This document shows, piece after piece, positions 42,825 to 52,411 of a stretch of DNA of 64,000 nucleotides. The stretch comes from Schauerella aestuarii. Its GTDB lineage: Bacteria > Pseudomonadota > Gammaproteobacteria > Burkholderiales > Burkholderiaceae_B. Below the pieces are notes generated by a model. That model was not told where the DNA came from. It worked only from the letters and a program-made list of their open reading frames with translations, and did no database searches. Positions within the stretch are counted from its first letter, which is position 1. Each line of letters begins with the position of its first letter. The stretch lies in assembly GCF_009866805.1 (NCBI RefSeq), contig NZ_SIZW01000038.1:62001-126000 (forward strand), read 5' to 3'. A program made the position numbers and the translations under genes.

Positions 42825-44097
42825 GACGCAGCACCTGGGCAGGTTGGAGGCGCGACGCGCGCCAGCTCGGGTACAACGTGGCCAGCAACGACAGCACCAG
42901 CGAGGTGACACCGATCGTAACGATATCGGCCATGCGCGGATCGGACGGCAACGCGCTGATGAAATAGATCTCGCGCGGCAGGAAATGCACGCCGAACAAA
43001 CGTTCAATGAACGGCACGATCACGTCGATGTTGAATGCGATCAGCATGCCACCGCCCACCCCCAACAAGGTTCCGATCACACCGATCAGGGCGCCCTGCA
43101 CCAGAAAGATCCGCGCAATCTCGCCCGGACCCGCACCCAGCGTGCGCAAGATGGCGATGTCGGACTGCTTATCCTTCACGGCCATCACCAGCGACGACAG
43201 CAGATTGAACGCGGCCACGGCCACAATCAGCGCCAGAATCAGGAACATCATGCGCTTCTCGGTTTGCACGGCCGCGAACCAGGTGCGGTTATTGCGCGAC
43301 CAATCGCTGGCGATCACCGAGCGCGGCAGGATCGCCGTCAGTTGGTTGGCCACTTGCGGGGCCTGCTGCATATCCGCGATGCGCAACCGCACACCCGCCG
43401 TGCCGCTGTCGCGGAATACGCGCGCCGCGTCTTCAGCATCGACGAAGGCGAGCGACGAATCGTATTCGTAGTGGCCGGACGAAAATATGCCCTTGATCGT
43501 GAATTGACGCATGCGGGGCGCAAAGCCGGCCGGGCTGACGGACGCCTGCGGCGCCAGCATCAAGACGGTGTCGCCCACTTTCACGCCCATGTCGTTGGCC
43601 AGATCGCGGCCCACCACCACCCCAAATTCGCCGGGTTTCAGATCGGTGAGTTGGCCCTCAACCATTTGCTTGGCGACGTCCGACACATTGGTTTCGGTAG
43701 CGGGGTCGATGCCTCGAACCTGCACGCCTCGCAGCGCCTGGCCGCGTACGACCATGCCCTGCGCCGCCACGAAGGGGGCTGCGGCGCGCACCTCCGGATT
43801 GCGGCTGGCGGCATCGGCAATGGTTTTCCACTGCGCGAGAATGGTCTCCGGCGCGTTGCCCGGCACATAAAGCTCGATGTGCGGCAGGACCGACAGCATG
43901 CGATCACGCACTTCTTTTTGAAACCCATTCATCACCGAAAGCACGACAATGAGCGCCGCGACGCCCAGGCCGATACCGGCCATGGAACTGGCCGCGATGA
44001 ATGAGATGAAACCGTCGCGGCGTCCGCGACGTTGACGGATACGCGCCATGCCCGCATAGCGGGCACCGATCCAGAGTTCGTAGGGTATTTTCAGCAC
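42817..44097 (-). CDS. lolC: Lipoprotein-releasing system permease LolC/LolE (LolF type)
   Basis: A 426-residue inner-membrane permease. The start MLKIPYELWIGARYAGMARI gives the usual LolC/E N-terminus. One TM helix (GFISFIAASSMAGIGLGVAA) is followed by a large periplasmic domain (about residues 55-270), then three C-terminal helices with the FtsX-like segment RTLGAGPGEIARIFLVQGAL. It extracts lipoproteins from the inner membrane and passes them to LolA. No second permease gene is adjacent, so it probably works as a homodimer with LolD. The gene starts 86 bp from the divergent ApgM-like gene. Confidence 0.94.
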   Translation of the reverse strand: MLKIPYELWIGARYAGMARIRQRRGRRDGFISFIAASSMAGIGLGVAALIVVLSVMNGFQKEVRDRMLSVLPHIELYVPGNAPETILAQWKTIADAASRNPEVRAAAPFVAAQGMVVRGQALRGVQVRGIDPATETNVSDVAKQMVEGQLTDLKPGEFGVVVGRDLANDMGVKVGDTVLMLAPQASVSPAGFAPRMRQFTIKGIFSSGHYEYDSSLAFVDAEDAARVFRDSGTAGVRLRIADMQQAPQVANQLTAILPRSVIASDWSRNNRTWFAAVQTEKRMMFLILALIVAVAAFNLLSSLVMAVKDKQSDIAILRTLGAGPGEIARIFLVQGALIGVIGTLLGVGGGMLIAFNIDVIVPFIERLFGVHFLPREIYFISALPSDPRMADIVTIGVTSLVLSLLATLYPSWRASRLQPAQVLRHD

Positions 44098-44183
44098 CCG
44101 CGCATTATGGCATTAACCGGCAAAATTGCTGGTGCCCTCAACGCGACATTCGGTGCCCTGCCGACGCGACTACAATCGCCGAC

Positions 44184-45122
44184 ATGCTCATTGTCCTGCC
44201 CGGCGCCTTGCCGCCCGCCCCCTATGCGGCCGAACTCGCATCCTGGGTCGCTACCCGCGCCCCCACGCTGCACGCCTGGTTGCCAGCGGCGCGCGCCACA
44301 GCCGAAACGCTGGATCCTGCGCGCGAAGGCTGCACGGCATTCGAAGCCTGGCAACTGCGCCGCGCGGGTTTCAGCCCGGCGCCCGGTCAACCCTACGGTG
44401 CCGGCATGGGTCCGCTGCGCGCGCAAGCCGCGGCCGGGGATCCTGAGCCAGTGTGGCTGGCAGAGCTCGTGCATCTGGCCCTCGGTTCGGATCAGGTCGT
44501 CTTGCTGCCGCCCGATGCCATGGGCTTGACCGCCGATGAGTCCAACTTGCTCTGGCGCGCCGCCGAGCCCGCCATCGCCGATTCGGATTTCCGGATGACA
44601 CCTCTTTCGCCCCAGCGCTGGCGTGTGCACTTGCCGGACGGCCTCACGCCACGCAGCGGCACCCCCGACGCCGTGGCCGGGCACCCGCTATCGGCCTGGT
44701 GGCAGACGGACGCCGGTTTTCGGCCCTGGCGCCGGTTGCTCAACGATATTCAGATGGCGTGGCACGAGTTGCCTGTGAACGACGCCCGCGCCGAACGCGG
44801 TCTGCCGCCGGTCAATGGCCTGTGGCTGTATGGCGGCGCCCATGCCTGGGATGCCAAGCCCGTGACGGACGAAGACGTGCGTGTCATCGACGCGCTCGAC
44901 CGGCCGCATCGCGCGGGCGACTGGGCCGCCTGGCTGGACGCACTGGCCGAACTCGACGCCACCGTTTTCGCCGCGCTCGCCGCCGAGGATCAGCCCTCGG
45001 ATTTGTTGCTGCTGGGCACGGACCGCTCGGTGCGTCTTACTGTAAACCCCGATGGTTTCTGGCGCCGCTGGCTGCCGTTGCCTAAAAAAGATTGGAAAGC
45101 CTGGTGGTCTCCCCCCGTTTAA
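44184..45122 (+). CDS. Conserved protein upstream of recJ, ApgM/phosphoglycerate-mutase-like
   Basis: A 312-residue protein that begins MLIVLPGALPPAPYAAELAS. It is rich in Ala, Pro and Trp and is found next to recJ in many betaproteobacteria, where it is annotated as hypothetical or as a cofactor-independent phosphoglycerate-mutase-like protein. The segments LLNDIQMAWHELPVNDARAE and GLPPVNGLWLYGGAHAWD are its conserved core. I do not see the metal-binding residues of a true alkaline-phosphatase-superfamily mutase, so enzyme activity is doubtful. Its end overlaps the start of recJ, so the two are likely co-translated. Confidence 0.7.
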   Translation: MLIVLPGALPPAPYAAELASWVATRAPTLHAWLPAARATAETLDPAREGCTAFEAWQLRRAGFSPAPGQPYGAGMGPLRAQAAAGDPEPVWLAELVHLALGSDQVVLLPPDAMGLTADESNLLWRAAEPAIADSDFRMTPLSPQRWRVHLPDGLTPRSGTPDAVAGHPLSAWWQTDAGFRPWRRLLNDIQMAWHELPVNDARAERGLPPVNGLWLYGGAHAWDAKPVTDEDVRVIDALDRPHRAGDWAAWLDALAELDATVFAALAAEDQPSDLLLLGTDRSVRLTVNPDGFWRRWLPLPKKDWKAWWSPPV

Positions 45123-46816
45123 CCGTCCGCGCCACGTCGTGGGACGCCGCTCGCGCCCTGCAATCCGCCGGCATCCACCCGCTTCTGGCGCGTTTGTGGG
45201 CAGCGCGCGGCGTGGCCCATCCTGACGAAACGCTGCTGCAATGGCCCTCGCTCATCCCGCCCAGCGGCTTGACGCATGTGGAGCATGCGGCTGCCGTGCT
45301 CGCGGATGCGATTGCCGCCCAACGCCGCATTTTGATCGTGGCCGACTACGACTGCGATGGCGCCACGGCCTGCGCCGTGGGCATGCGCGCGCTGAGGTCC
45401 ATGGGTGCCGTCGTCGATTTCCTCGTTCCCAACCGCTTTGAAACCGGCTACGGACTGTCGCCGGCCGTGATCCAACTCGCGGTGCGTCACGCCTCGGGCA
45501 AGCCCGACATGATCTTGACGGTCGACAATGGCATCGCCAGTGTGGACGGCGTCGCGGCGGCCAATGCCGCGGGGATCGACGTGGTCGTGACCGACCATCA
45601 CCTGCCGGGCGACGTCCTGCCGGACGCGCTTGCCATCGTCAATCCCAACCAGCGTGGCTGCGGATTTTTGTCCAAGCATCTGGCGGGTGTGGGCGTCATC
45701 TTCTATACGATGCTGGCGCTGCGCGCCGAGTTGCGCCGTCGTGGCGTCTATCCGGCCGACGGCGGCCCGCGCCTGGATGCCCTGGCCGATCTGGTGGCCC
45801 TGGGCACCGTGGCCGACGTGGTCAAACTCGATGCCAATAACCGCCTGCTGGTCACCCAGGGGCTGAACCGGATGCGCGCCGGCCGGATGCAGCCCGGCAT
45901 CCGCGCCCTCTTTGCCGTGGCCTCGCGCGAGCCGCGCACGGCCAACAGCTTCGATCTCGGCTTCGCCCTCGGGCCCCGCGTCAATGCGGCCGGCAGGCTG
46001 GCCGACATGAGCATCGGCATCCATTGCCTGATCACCGATGACGACGCCGAAGCGCTGGCGCTGGCCCGTCAGCTCGACGAGATGAACCGCGAGCGGCGCA
46101 GCATCGAGACCACGATGCGCGAGCAAGCCCTGGCCACCATGGCCGATGCGACTGCCGCGCCCGGCGCAACGGTGTGCGTGTTCGACGACACGTGGCATCA
46201 AGGCGTCGTGGGCCTGGTGGCGTCGCGGTTGAAGGAGAAGTACTGGCGCCCGACGCTGGCTTTCGCGCCCGCCGGCGACGGCGAATTGCGCGGCTCGGGC
46301 CGCTCGATCCCCGACGTGCACCTGCGCGATGCGCTCGATCTGGTGTCCAAGCGCCATCCCGACCTGATCAAGAAATTCGGCGGCCACGCCATGGCGGCCG
46401 GCCTCACGCTGGACGGTGCCGATTTCGCCCGCTTCGGCCCGGCGTTCGATGCCGCGGTGCGCGAGCTCACCGGCCGCGACACCTTCGAGCCGCTGATCGA
46501 AACCGATGGCTCGCTGGAATCCGGCTACGCCAATGCCGAGACGGCGGCCCTGCTGCAGGCTCAAGTTTGGGGCGCCGGCTTCATGGCCCCGCTCTTCATG
46601 GATCGCTTCGTGGTGCGCCAACAGCGGCTGGTGGGGGCCAAGCACATGAAGCTGTCGCTGGAACGCGGCACGCAGCGCTTCGACGCGATCTGGTTCGGAC
46701 ACGACCAATCCTTACCGGAAGAAGTCGATGTGGCGTACCGCCTGGAACAAAACGTCTGGAACGGGGTGGTCTCGGTGCAACTGGTGGTTGAACACGCCGG
46801 CCCGCCTGCCCCCTAA
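45104..46816 (+). CDS. recJ: Single-stranded-DNA-specific exonuclease RecJ
   Basis: A 570-residue RecJ. GTG 45104 is chosen because GGAAAG (45094-45099) precedes it and it gives the expected N-terminus; a TTG at 45092 would add four residues. Motifs are in order: [13 protein letters not shown] (motif I), DNGIAS, VVVTDHH (DHH motif), [10 protein letters not shown], then the DHHA1 part ([31 protein letters not shown]). It degrades ssDNA 5'-3' in RecF-pathway recombination and mismatch or base excision repair. It overlaps the ApgM-like gene by 19 bp and is followed by prfB after 55 bp. Confidence 0.95.
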   Translation: MVSPRLTVRATSWDAARALQSAGIHPLLARLWAARGVAHPDETLLQWPSLIPPSGLTHVEHAAAVLADAIAAQRRILIVADYDCDGATACAVGMRALRSMGAVVDFLVPNRFETGYGLSPAVIQLAVRHASGKPDMILTVDNGIASVDGVAAANAAGIDVVVTDHHLPGDVLPDALAIVNPNQRGCGFLSKHLAGVGVIFYTMLALRAELRRRGVYPADGGPRLDALADLVALGTVADVVKLDANNRLLVTQGLNRMRAGRMQPGIRALFAVASREPRTANSFDLGFALGPRVNAAGRLADMSIGIHCLITDDDAEALALARQLDEMNRERRSIETTMREQALATMADATAAPGATVCVFDDTWHQGVVGLVASRLKEKYWRPTLAFAPAGDGELRGSGRSIPDVHLRDALDLVSKRHPDLIKKFGGHAMAAGLTLDGADFARFGPAFDAAVRELTGRDTFEPLIETDGSLESGYANAETAALLQAQVWGAGFMAPLFMDRFVVRQQRLVGAKHMKLSLERGTQRFDAIWFGHDQSLPEEVDVAYRLEQNVWNGVVSVQLVVEHAGPPAP

Positions 46817-46871
46817 GGGGTAAGGACGCGTTAGAATGCTGGGTTACCCAAGACCAAGCACTAGGATCGCC

Positions 46872-47976
46872 ATGGAAGCCGAACGTCAGAACCAGCTCGC
46901 AGCCAAACTCGCCGATTACGCCGAGCGCGAACAGGCTCTACGGAGGTATCTTTGACTACGATGCCAAAACTGAACGTTTGCACGTCGTCAACGCCGAATT
47001 AGAAAGCGCCGAGGTCTGGAACGACCCCAAGCACGCCCAGGAACTGGGCCGCGAGAAAAAATCCCTCGATGATGTGGTGGAGGCGCTGACGACCATCGCC
47101 AGCGGCGTGGCCGACGCCACCGAACTCTTCGAGATGGCCGCCGCCGACGACGATGACGCCACGCTCATCGCGATCGAGGAAGATGCGGCCGTTTTCGGTG
47201 AAAAGATCGAAGGGCTCGAGTTCCGCCGGATGTTCAACAACCCGGCCGATCCGCTGAACTGCTTCCTCGACATTCAAGCGGGTGCCGGCGGCACCGAAGC
47301 CCAGGACTGGGCGTCGATGCTGTTGCGTCAGTATCTCCGCTATTGCGAGCGCAAGGGTTTCAAAACCGAAGTGCTGGAAGAATCGGAAGGTGAAGTCGCG
47401 GGCCTCAAGTCGGCCACGATCAAAATCGAAGGCGAATACGCCTTCGGTTTTCTGCGCACCGAGTCCGGCGTGCACCGCCTCGTGCGCAAGAGCCCGTTCG
47501 ATTCGTCGGGCGGTCGCCACACGTCGTTTGCCAGCGTTTTCGTGTATCCGGAAGTCGACGACTCCATCGAGATCGAGGTCAATCCGGCCGATTTGCGCGT
47601 GGATACCTACCGGGCCAGCGGCGCCGGCGGTCAGCACATCAACAAAACCGACTCGGCCGTGCGGATCACGCACGCCCCCACCGGGATTGTGGTCCAGTGC
47701 CAGAACGACCGTTCGCAGCACCGCAACCGCGCCGAAGCCATGCAGATGTTGAAGTCGCGCCTGTTCGAACTCGAAATGCGTAACCGCATGGCCGAACAGC
47801 AGAAGATGGAAGACGCCAAGACCGACGTGGGCTGGGGTCACCAGATTCGCTCGTACGTGCTCGATCAAAGCCGTATCAAGGATTTGCGCACCAACGTCGA
47901 AATTTCCAACACCCAGAAGGTGCTGGACGGCGATCTCGATCCATTCATCCAGGCCAGCCTGAAACAAGGCGTTTGA
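46872..47976 (+). CDS. prfB: Peptide chain release factor 2, with programmed +1 frameshift
   Basis: The gene starts at ATG 46872 and reads 27 codons to CTT, then meets TGA at 46953-46955. Translation continues in the +1 frame from GAC 46954 to 47976, giving 367 residues, the standard RF2 length. The coding sequence is therefore 46872-46952 joined to 46954-47976. The SPF tripeptide anticodon (KSPFDSSG, about residue 206) marks it as RF2, and GGQ (GAGGQHINK, about residue 251) is the peptidyl-tRNA hydrolysis motif. RF2 recognises UGA and UAA, so low RF2 favours the frameshift and autoregulates the gene. Confidence 0.96.
46942..46955 (+). promoter_or_regulatory. Programmed +1 ribosomal frameshift site of prfB
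   Basis: GGAGG (46942-46946) acts as an internal Shine-Dalgarno three bases before the slippery CTT codon (46950-46952), which is followed by in-frame TGA and then C. This GGAGG-TAT-CTT-TGA-C arrangement is the conserved bacterial prfB signal. The open frame after it is +1 relative to the start codon, as required. Confidence 0.95.
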
Positions 47977-48025
47977 CGCCGGCGGCTGCGCGCCTGGCGC
48001 GCGGCGGCTCACTTTGCGACGCGAC

Positions 48026-48790
48026 ATGACTGACACCGCATTCGATACCGTGATCGTTTTGACCGGCGCCTCGCGCGGCCTGGGCGCCGCCCTGGCACGC
48101 GATCTGGCCGCGCCACGCACGAAGATCATCGCCCTGCTGCGCAAGCCGGATCCCGCCCTCGAAGCGGATGTCGCGGCCAAAGGCGGTGTGCTGCAACAGG
48201 TCGCGGTCGATCTGGCCGATCTCGACGACACCGCCGTGCAAGCCGATATTCTGTTTCCCGCCATGCCGGCGGGCGCCAAACGCTACTGGCTGATCAACAA
48301 TGCCGGTACCGTGGCGCCCATTTCCACGATCGCCGGTCTGGGCGATCCGGCCGCGCTGCGCACCGCATTCGACATCAACGTCAACGCGGTGATCCTGCTG
48401 TCGGCTGCATTTCTGCGCGCGATGACCGGCCGCCAGGCGCAAGGGCGCCTGCTCAACATTTCTTCCGGTGCCGGCCGCAACGCCAAGGCCGGCTGGGGCG
48501 TGTACTGCGCCACCAAGGCCGCACTGGACATGTTTACTCGCACTGTGAATACCGAGCGCGACACCCATGGCGTGACTGCCGTGGCGCTCGCACCGGGCGT
48601 GGTCGATACCGACATGCAAGGCGCCATCCGCGCGTCCGACCCCGCGCACTTCCCGGCGGTGGCCCAGTTTCAGGGCATGAAAGACAAGGGCCAGCTTGCA
48701 TCGCCCGCCAACGTGGCTGCAAGCATCCACGCCTACCTGCAACGCGACGACTTCGGCCAGACCGAAATCGACGACATTCGTAATTATTGA
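48026..48790 (+). CDS. SDR-family oxidoreductase (benzil/sepiapterin-reductase-like)
   Basis: A 254-residue short-chain dehydrogenase starting at ATG 48026 (48014 is a weaker option). It has the cofactor motif [17 protein letters not shown] in place of the usual cofactor-specificity loop, [10 protein letters not shown], the catalytic Ser in LLNISSGAG, and Tyr/Lys in VYCATK. Overall it resembles benzil or sepiapterin reductases such as YueD. The substrate is unknown. It lies between prfB and lysS, two genes that are usually adjacent in related bacteria, with 49 bp before and 11 bp after, so it is probably transcribed with them. Confidence 0.9.
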   Translation: MTDTAFDTVIVLTGASRGLGAALARDLAAPRTKIIALLRKPDPALEADVAAKGGVLQQVAVDLADLDDTAVQADILFPAMPAGAKRYWLINNAGTVAPISTIAGLGDPAALRTAFDINVNAVILLSAAFLRAMTGRQAQGRLLNISSGAGRNAKAGWGVYCATKAALDMFTRTVNTERDTHGVTAVALAPGVVDTDMQGAIRASDPAHFPAVAQFQGMKDKGQLASPANVAASIHAYLQRDDFGQTEIDDIRNY

Positions 48791-48801
48791 TTCCGCCTGA
48801 C

Positions 48802-50322
48802 ATGACCGACCAAACGTCCTCCCCCGCCGCACCGGATGAAAACCGCCTGATCGCCGAGCGCCGCGTCAAACTGAGCAAACTGCGCGAAGCGGGTGTGGCG
48901 TTCCCGAACGACTTCACCCCCGACACGCAAAGCGCCGCGTTGCATGCGCAATATGGCGAACGCGAACAACAAGATCTGGCCGACGCCGGCATCGAAGTGC
49001 GTATCGCCGGCCGCGTGATGCTCAAGCGCGTGATGGGAAAAGCCAGCTTCGCCACCCTGCAGGACGGCAGCGGCCGCATTCAGATCTATGTGGATCGCGG
49101 CTCATTGGGCGAAGATGCCTACACGGCCTTCAAGCAGTGGGATCTGGGCGATATCGTCGCCGTCGTCGGCAAAGTCTTCAAGACCAACAAAGGTGAGCTC
49201 TCGGTACACGCGTCCACGGCGCGCCTGCTGTCGAAGTCGCTGCGCCCCTTGCCCGACAAGTTTCATGGTGTGGCCGATCAGGAGCTGCGCTACCGCCAGC
49301 GCTACGTCGACCTCATCATGACCGAATCGACGCGCAAGACGTTCGAAATGCGCAGCAAGGCGATCGGCGCCGTGCGCCAGTTCATGCTGGATGCGCGCTT
49401 CGTCGAAGTCGAAACGCCCATGCTGCACCCGATCCCCGGCGGCGCGGCAGCCAAGCCGTTCACCACGCACCACAATGCGCTGGACATGCAGATGTTCCTG
49501 CGCATTGCGCCCGAGCTGTATCTGAAGCGCCTGATCGTGGGCGGTTTCGATCGCGTGTTCGAGATCAACCGCAACTTCCGCAACGAAGGCGTGAGCACGC
49601 GGCACAATCCCGAATTCACGATGATGGAGTTTTACGCGGCCTACGCGGACTACCATTGGCTGATGGACTTCACCGAGAACGTGCTGCGCCAGGCGGCCAT
49701 TGCCGCCTGCGGCACCGCCACCCTCACCTATCAGGGCCGCGAAGTCGATCTGGCGGCGCCGTTCGAGCGCCTCACCATCTGTGGCGCCATTCTCAAATAT
49801 GCGCCGCATTACACGCAGGACCAGCTCGACGACGAGACGTTCGTGCGGGCCGAGCTCAAGAAGCTCGGCGCACACGTCACGGGCCCGGTGCTGAGCCGCG
49901 CCGGTTTGGGTGCACTGCAATTGGCGCTCTTCGAAGAGACGGCGGAGGGCCAGTTGTGGAACCCAACCTACATCATCGACTACCCCGCCGAAGTGTCGCC
50001 GCTTGCACGCGCGTCCGACACGCGCGAAGGCATCACCGAGCGCTTCGAGCTCTTCATCACCGGCCGTGAAATCGCCAATGGCTTCTCGGAGTTGAATGAC
50101 CCCGAAGACCAGGCGCAACGCTTCCAGGCGCAGGTCGCCGCCAAGGATGCCGGCGACGAAGAAGCGATGTTTTTCGATGCCGACTACATTCGCGCCCTTG
50201 AGTACGGCATGCCCCCGACGGGCGGTTGCGGTATCGGCATCGATCGCCTGATCATGCTGCTCACCGACAGCCCCACGATTCGCGACGTGATCCTGTTCCC
50301 GCACCTGCGCCGCGAAGACTGA
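48802..50322 (+). CDS. lysS: Lysyl-tRNA synthetase (class II)
   Basis: A 506-residue class II LysRS. The OB-fold anticodon domain covers about residues 55-160 ([20 protein letters not shown]). The catalytic domain has motif 2 ([20 protein letters not shown]) and motif 3 ([15 protein letters not shown]), with [20 protein letters not shown] in between. It charges tRNA-Lys with lysine. The ATG at 48802 is used; the frame is open slightly upstream, but this start matches homologues. A strong terminator follows at 50386-50426. Confidence 0.96.
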   Translation: MTDQTSSPAAPDENRLIAERRVKLSKLREAGVAFPNDFTPDTQSAALHAQYGEREQQDLADAGIEVRIAGRVMLKRVMGKASFATLQDGSGRIQIYVDRGSLGEDAYTAFKQWDLGDIVAVVGKVFKTNKGELSVHASTARLLSKSLRPLPDKFHGVADQELRYRQRYVDLIMTESTRKTFEMRSKAIGAVRQFMLDARFVEVETPMLHPIPGGAAAKPFTTHHNALDMQMFLRIAPELYLKRLIVGGFDRVFEINRNFRNEGVSTRHNPEFTMMEFYAAYADYHWLMDFTENVLRQAAIAACGTATLTYQGREVDLAAPFERLTICGAILKYAPHYTQDQLDDETFVRAELKKLGAHVTGPVLSRAGLGALQLALFEETAEGQLWNPTYIIDYPAEVSPLARASDTREGITERFELFITGREIANGFSELNDPEDQAQRFQAQVAAKDAGDEEAMFFDADYIRALEYGMPPTGGCGIGIDRLIMLLTDSPTIRDVILFPHLRRED

Positions 50323-50385
50323 GTTCGTCAAGCGCTGGATCGATTGCCGGTCCGGCCGCGAGGCGCCCCTCTCGATCTGCGATGA

Positions 50386-50426
50386 CCCCAACGCTTGAAC
50401 ACCCGTTCGAGCGATTGGGGTTTTTT
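50386..50426 (+). terminator. Rho-independent terminator after lysS
   Basis: The stem CCCCAACGCT-GAAC pairs with GTTC-AGCG-TTGGGG (two single-base bulges) around an ACCC loop and is followed by six Ts at 50421-50426. It lies about 60 bp after the lysS stop and closes the recJ-prfB-SDR-lysS transcription unit. Confidence 0.9.
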
Positions 50427-50558
50427 CATGCGATTGCGATTACGCTAGTCGCTGGCATACCGGTGGCAATGGCTGCGGCGTTTCACCGTCATTTAGGCTA
50501 ACGGGGCGTGCCGAACGAAGTCAATTTCGTTGCGCCGCCAAACAAAGGAGACGATCAC

Positions 50559-51356
50559 ATGATGCAAATATGGGGACGCCGTAGTTCATTCAATGTTCAA
50601 AAAGTGCTTTGGCTCGTCGCTGAGCTGGGCATTCCGCACCACCACATTGACGCCGGCGGCCGCTTTGGCGGTCTGGATACGCCCGAGTTTCTCGCCATGA
50701 ATCCAAACGGCAAAATTCCGGTATTGCGGGATACCGATGGCACCACGGTGTGGGAATCGCACGCCATCCTGCGTTACCTGGCGGCAAAGTACTGCGGCAC
50801 GGCGTCGAACACCGTGGAGGCCCGTGCGACGGCGATGCGCACGGCGGCCGATGCCTCGGATGTGGTGGGTGCCTCAGATGCTTCCCATACTTCGACCACC
50901 TTGGATGCCTCCGCTGCTTACCCTGCTTCGCCGGCCGCGCACTGCCACACCCTCTGGTCAAACGACCCCGCCATTCAGTCGCGCGCAGATCGCTGGATGG
51001 ACTGGACGCAAAGTGCGTTGCAACCCGCGTTTCTAACAGGTGTGTTCTGGGGGTTCTATCGCACCCCTGAAGCCCAGCGCGATTGGCCCGCCATCGAACG
51101 CAGCCTGGCTCAATGCGCAACGCTTTTTCGGCTGCTGGACACCGAACTGGCCAAGCACCCGTATCTGACCGGCGATGCGCTCACGCTCGCCGACATCGCG
51201 GTGGGTACCGCGCTGTTTCGCTATCACGAACTCGATATTGAACGCCCCCAACTGCCTCATGTCGAGGCATGGTATGACCGCTTGCGCGAGCGCGATGCCT
51301 ATCGGACCCATGTCATGATCCCCTTCGATGAACTGCGCGGAAACCTGGAATACTAG
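50559..51356 (+). CDS. Glutathione S-transferase family protein with large interdomain insert
   Basis: A 265-residue GST. ATG 50559 (preceded by AAAGGAG) is preferred to the further upstream 50508. The N-terminal thioredoxin-like domain begins MMQIWGRRSSFNVQKVLWLV, with NGKIPVLRD and WESHAILRYLAAKY. The C-terminal domain includes TLFRLLDTELAKHPYLTGDA and LADIAVGTALFR. Between them lies an extra stretch of about 45 residues rich in Ala, Ser, Thr and Asp (around TAADASDVVGASDASHTST), not seen in normal GSTs of 200-220 residues. The active-site Ser/Cys appears to be Ser10 or Ser11. The substrate is unknown. Confidence 0.88.
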   Translation: MMQIWGRRSSFNVQKVLWLVAELGIPHHHIDAGGRFGGLDTPEFLAMNPNGKIPVLRDTDGTTVWESHAILRYLAAKYCGTASNTVEARATAMRTAADASDVVGASDASHTSTTLDASAAYPASPAAHCHTLWSNDPAIQSRADRWMDWTQSALQPAFLTGVFWGFYRTPEAQRDWPAIERSLAQCATLFRLLDTELAKHPYLTGDALTLADIAVGTALFRYHELDIERPQLPHVEAWYDRLRERDAYRTHVMIPFDELRGNLEY

Positions 51357-51357
51357 A

Positions 51358-52320
51358 ATGTTGTACCGCTTTACCCCCACCACCCTTGCCGCCACACTCG
51401 CTCTGTGCGCGGCGGCGGCAACCGCTCACGCGGCATCAACTCAAGCGCCGCCTACTCAACCGGCACCGGTTCATGGGGCACCTGTTCATGTTGCACCTGT
51501 GCAAGTCGCCGCATCATCCCCCCCTGCAACGGCTGCACGCGCTGCCAAACCGGCCGCCGCCTCCCTGGGTGTTGCCTTGCCCGAGGGCCTCGACCGCGCC
51601 ACATTGATCAAGCTCGTTGCCCCGAACGTTGACCCCGCTCGCGTCACACTCGTTGGCGCCAAACCGTGGCCGCGCCGCGCAAACAGTTATGTAGTGCTCG
51701 TATGTGCGGCGCCCGGCAATACGCCCGCCTCTGCGTCGCCCAATTGCAGCCAGACGATCGACCCGAGCAATGCCACGATGGTGTCGCCCACGGCGTATGT
51801 GGGTGTGGTGGAACGCGCGCCCGATCAAGCGCCTGCATTGGTTGCTGCCAGCGGTGCAATCGACACCCAGGCGGCATGGGATGACGCCAATCTCACGCTG
51901 ACGCCGTCGAGTCCCGACTTCGCGCGCGGCGTGCCGCTTCTGCCACAGCAATGGGATCAATTCGATCTCGCCGCCTACAAGATCAGCGATGCGCAATACG
52001 CCTTCGGTTTGCGGTCCGGCTGGAGCGAGCCGTTTGCCGGGGGCATGGCCACCTTCAGTGCGCTGTATTTGTTTGCCATCCAGGGCGATCGCCTGGCCGT
52101 TATCCTGGCGGAGCCCATGACGGCTTACCGGAATATGGCTGCTGACCCAGGCACAAGCCGTCGTAGCGAGCGCGAGGTCCAGGACGAGGAGAACGTGTTG
52201 TCGATGTTGAATTCGAAGACGGCGGGTTACTACGACATTCGCATCAAAATGAAGGGCGACAAACACACCAAGACGCGCAAATGGTCGGCGCAGCAAGGGC
52301 GTTATGTGACAGCCGAGTAA
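51358..52320 (+). CDS. Exported protein of unknown function, tandem paralogue A
   Basis: A 320-residue protein starting at ATG 51358, 1 bp after the GST stop. The signal peptide covers about residues 1-25 (LAATLALCAAAATAHA). An Ala/Pro/Val/Gln linker follows, with three 5-residue repeats (APVHG, APVHV, APVQV). The conserved core begins LGVALPEGLDRATLIKLVAP and contains TLVGAKPWPRRANSYVVLV, then YVGVVER, then FGLRSGWSEPFAGG, then RLAVILAEPM. The same core recurs in the next gene, so the two are tandem paralogues, roughly half identical by eye. I do not recognise the family; a secreted periplasmic or surface role is likely. Confidence 0.75.
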   Translation: MLYRFTPTTLAATLALCAAAATAHAASTQAPPTQPAPVHGAPVHVAPVQVAASSPPATAARAAKPAAASLGVALPEGLDRATLIKLVAPNVDPARVTLVGAKPWPRRANSYVVLVCAAPGNTPASASPNCSQTIDPSNATMVSPTAYVGVVERAPDQAPALVAASGAIDTQAAWDDANLTLTPSSPDFARGVPLLPQQWDQFDLAAYKISDAQYAFGLRSGWSEPFAGGMATFSALYLFAIQGDRLAVILAEPMTAYRNMAADPGTSRRSEREVQDEENVLSMLNSKTAGYYDIRIKMKGDKHTKTRKWSAQQGRYVTAE

Positions 52321-52411
52321 TTTCCCGCTTGGCTTGTTACAGGCGGGCGATCGGACGGGTGGGTGCGCTACATTTTTGCGCAGCGCACTACACACCTCTT
52401 ATGGACACACC

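Noticed and set aside
46953-46955. Apparent in-frame stop (TGA) that would make prfB a pseudogene
   Set aside because: It is the conserved programmed +1 frameshift site with internal Shine-Dalgarno and CTT-TGA-C context; the downstream +1 frame is complete RF2.
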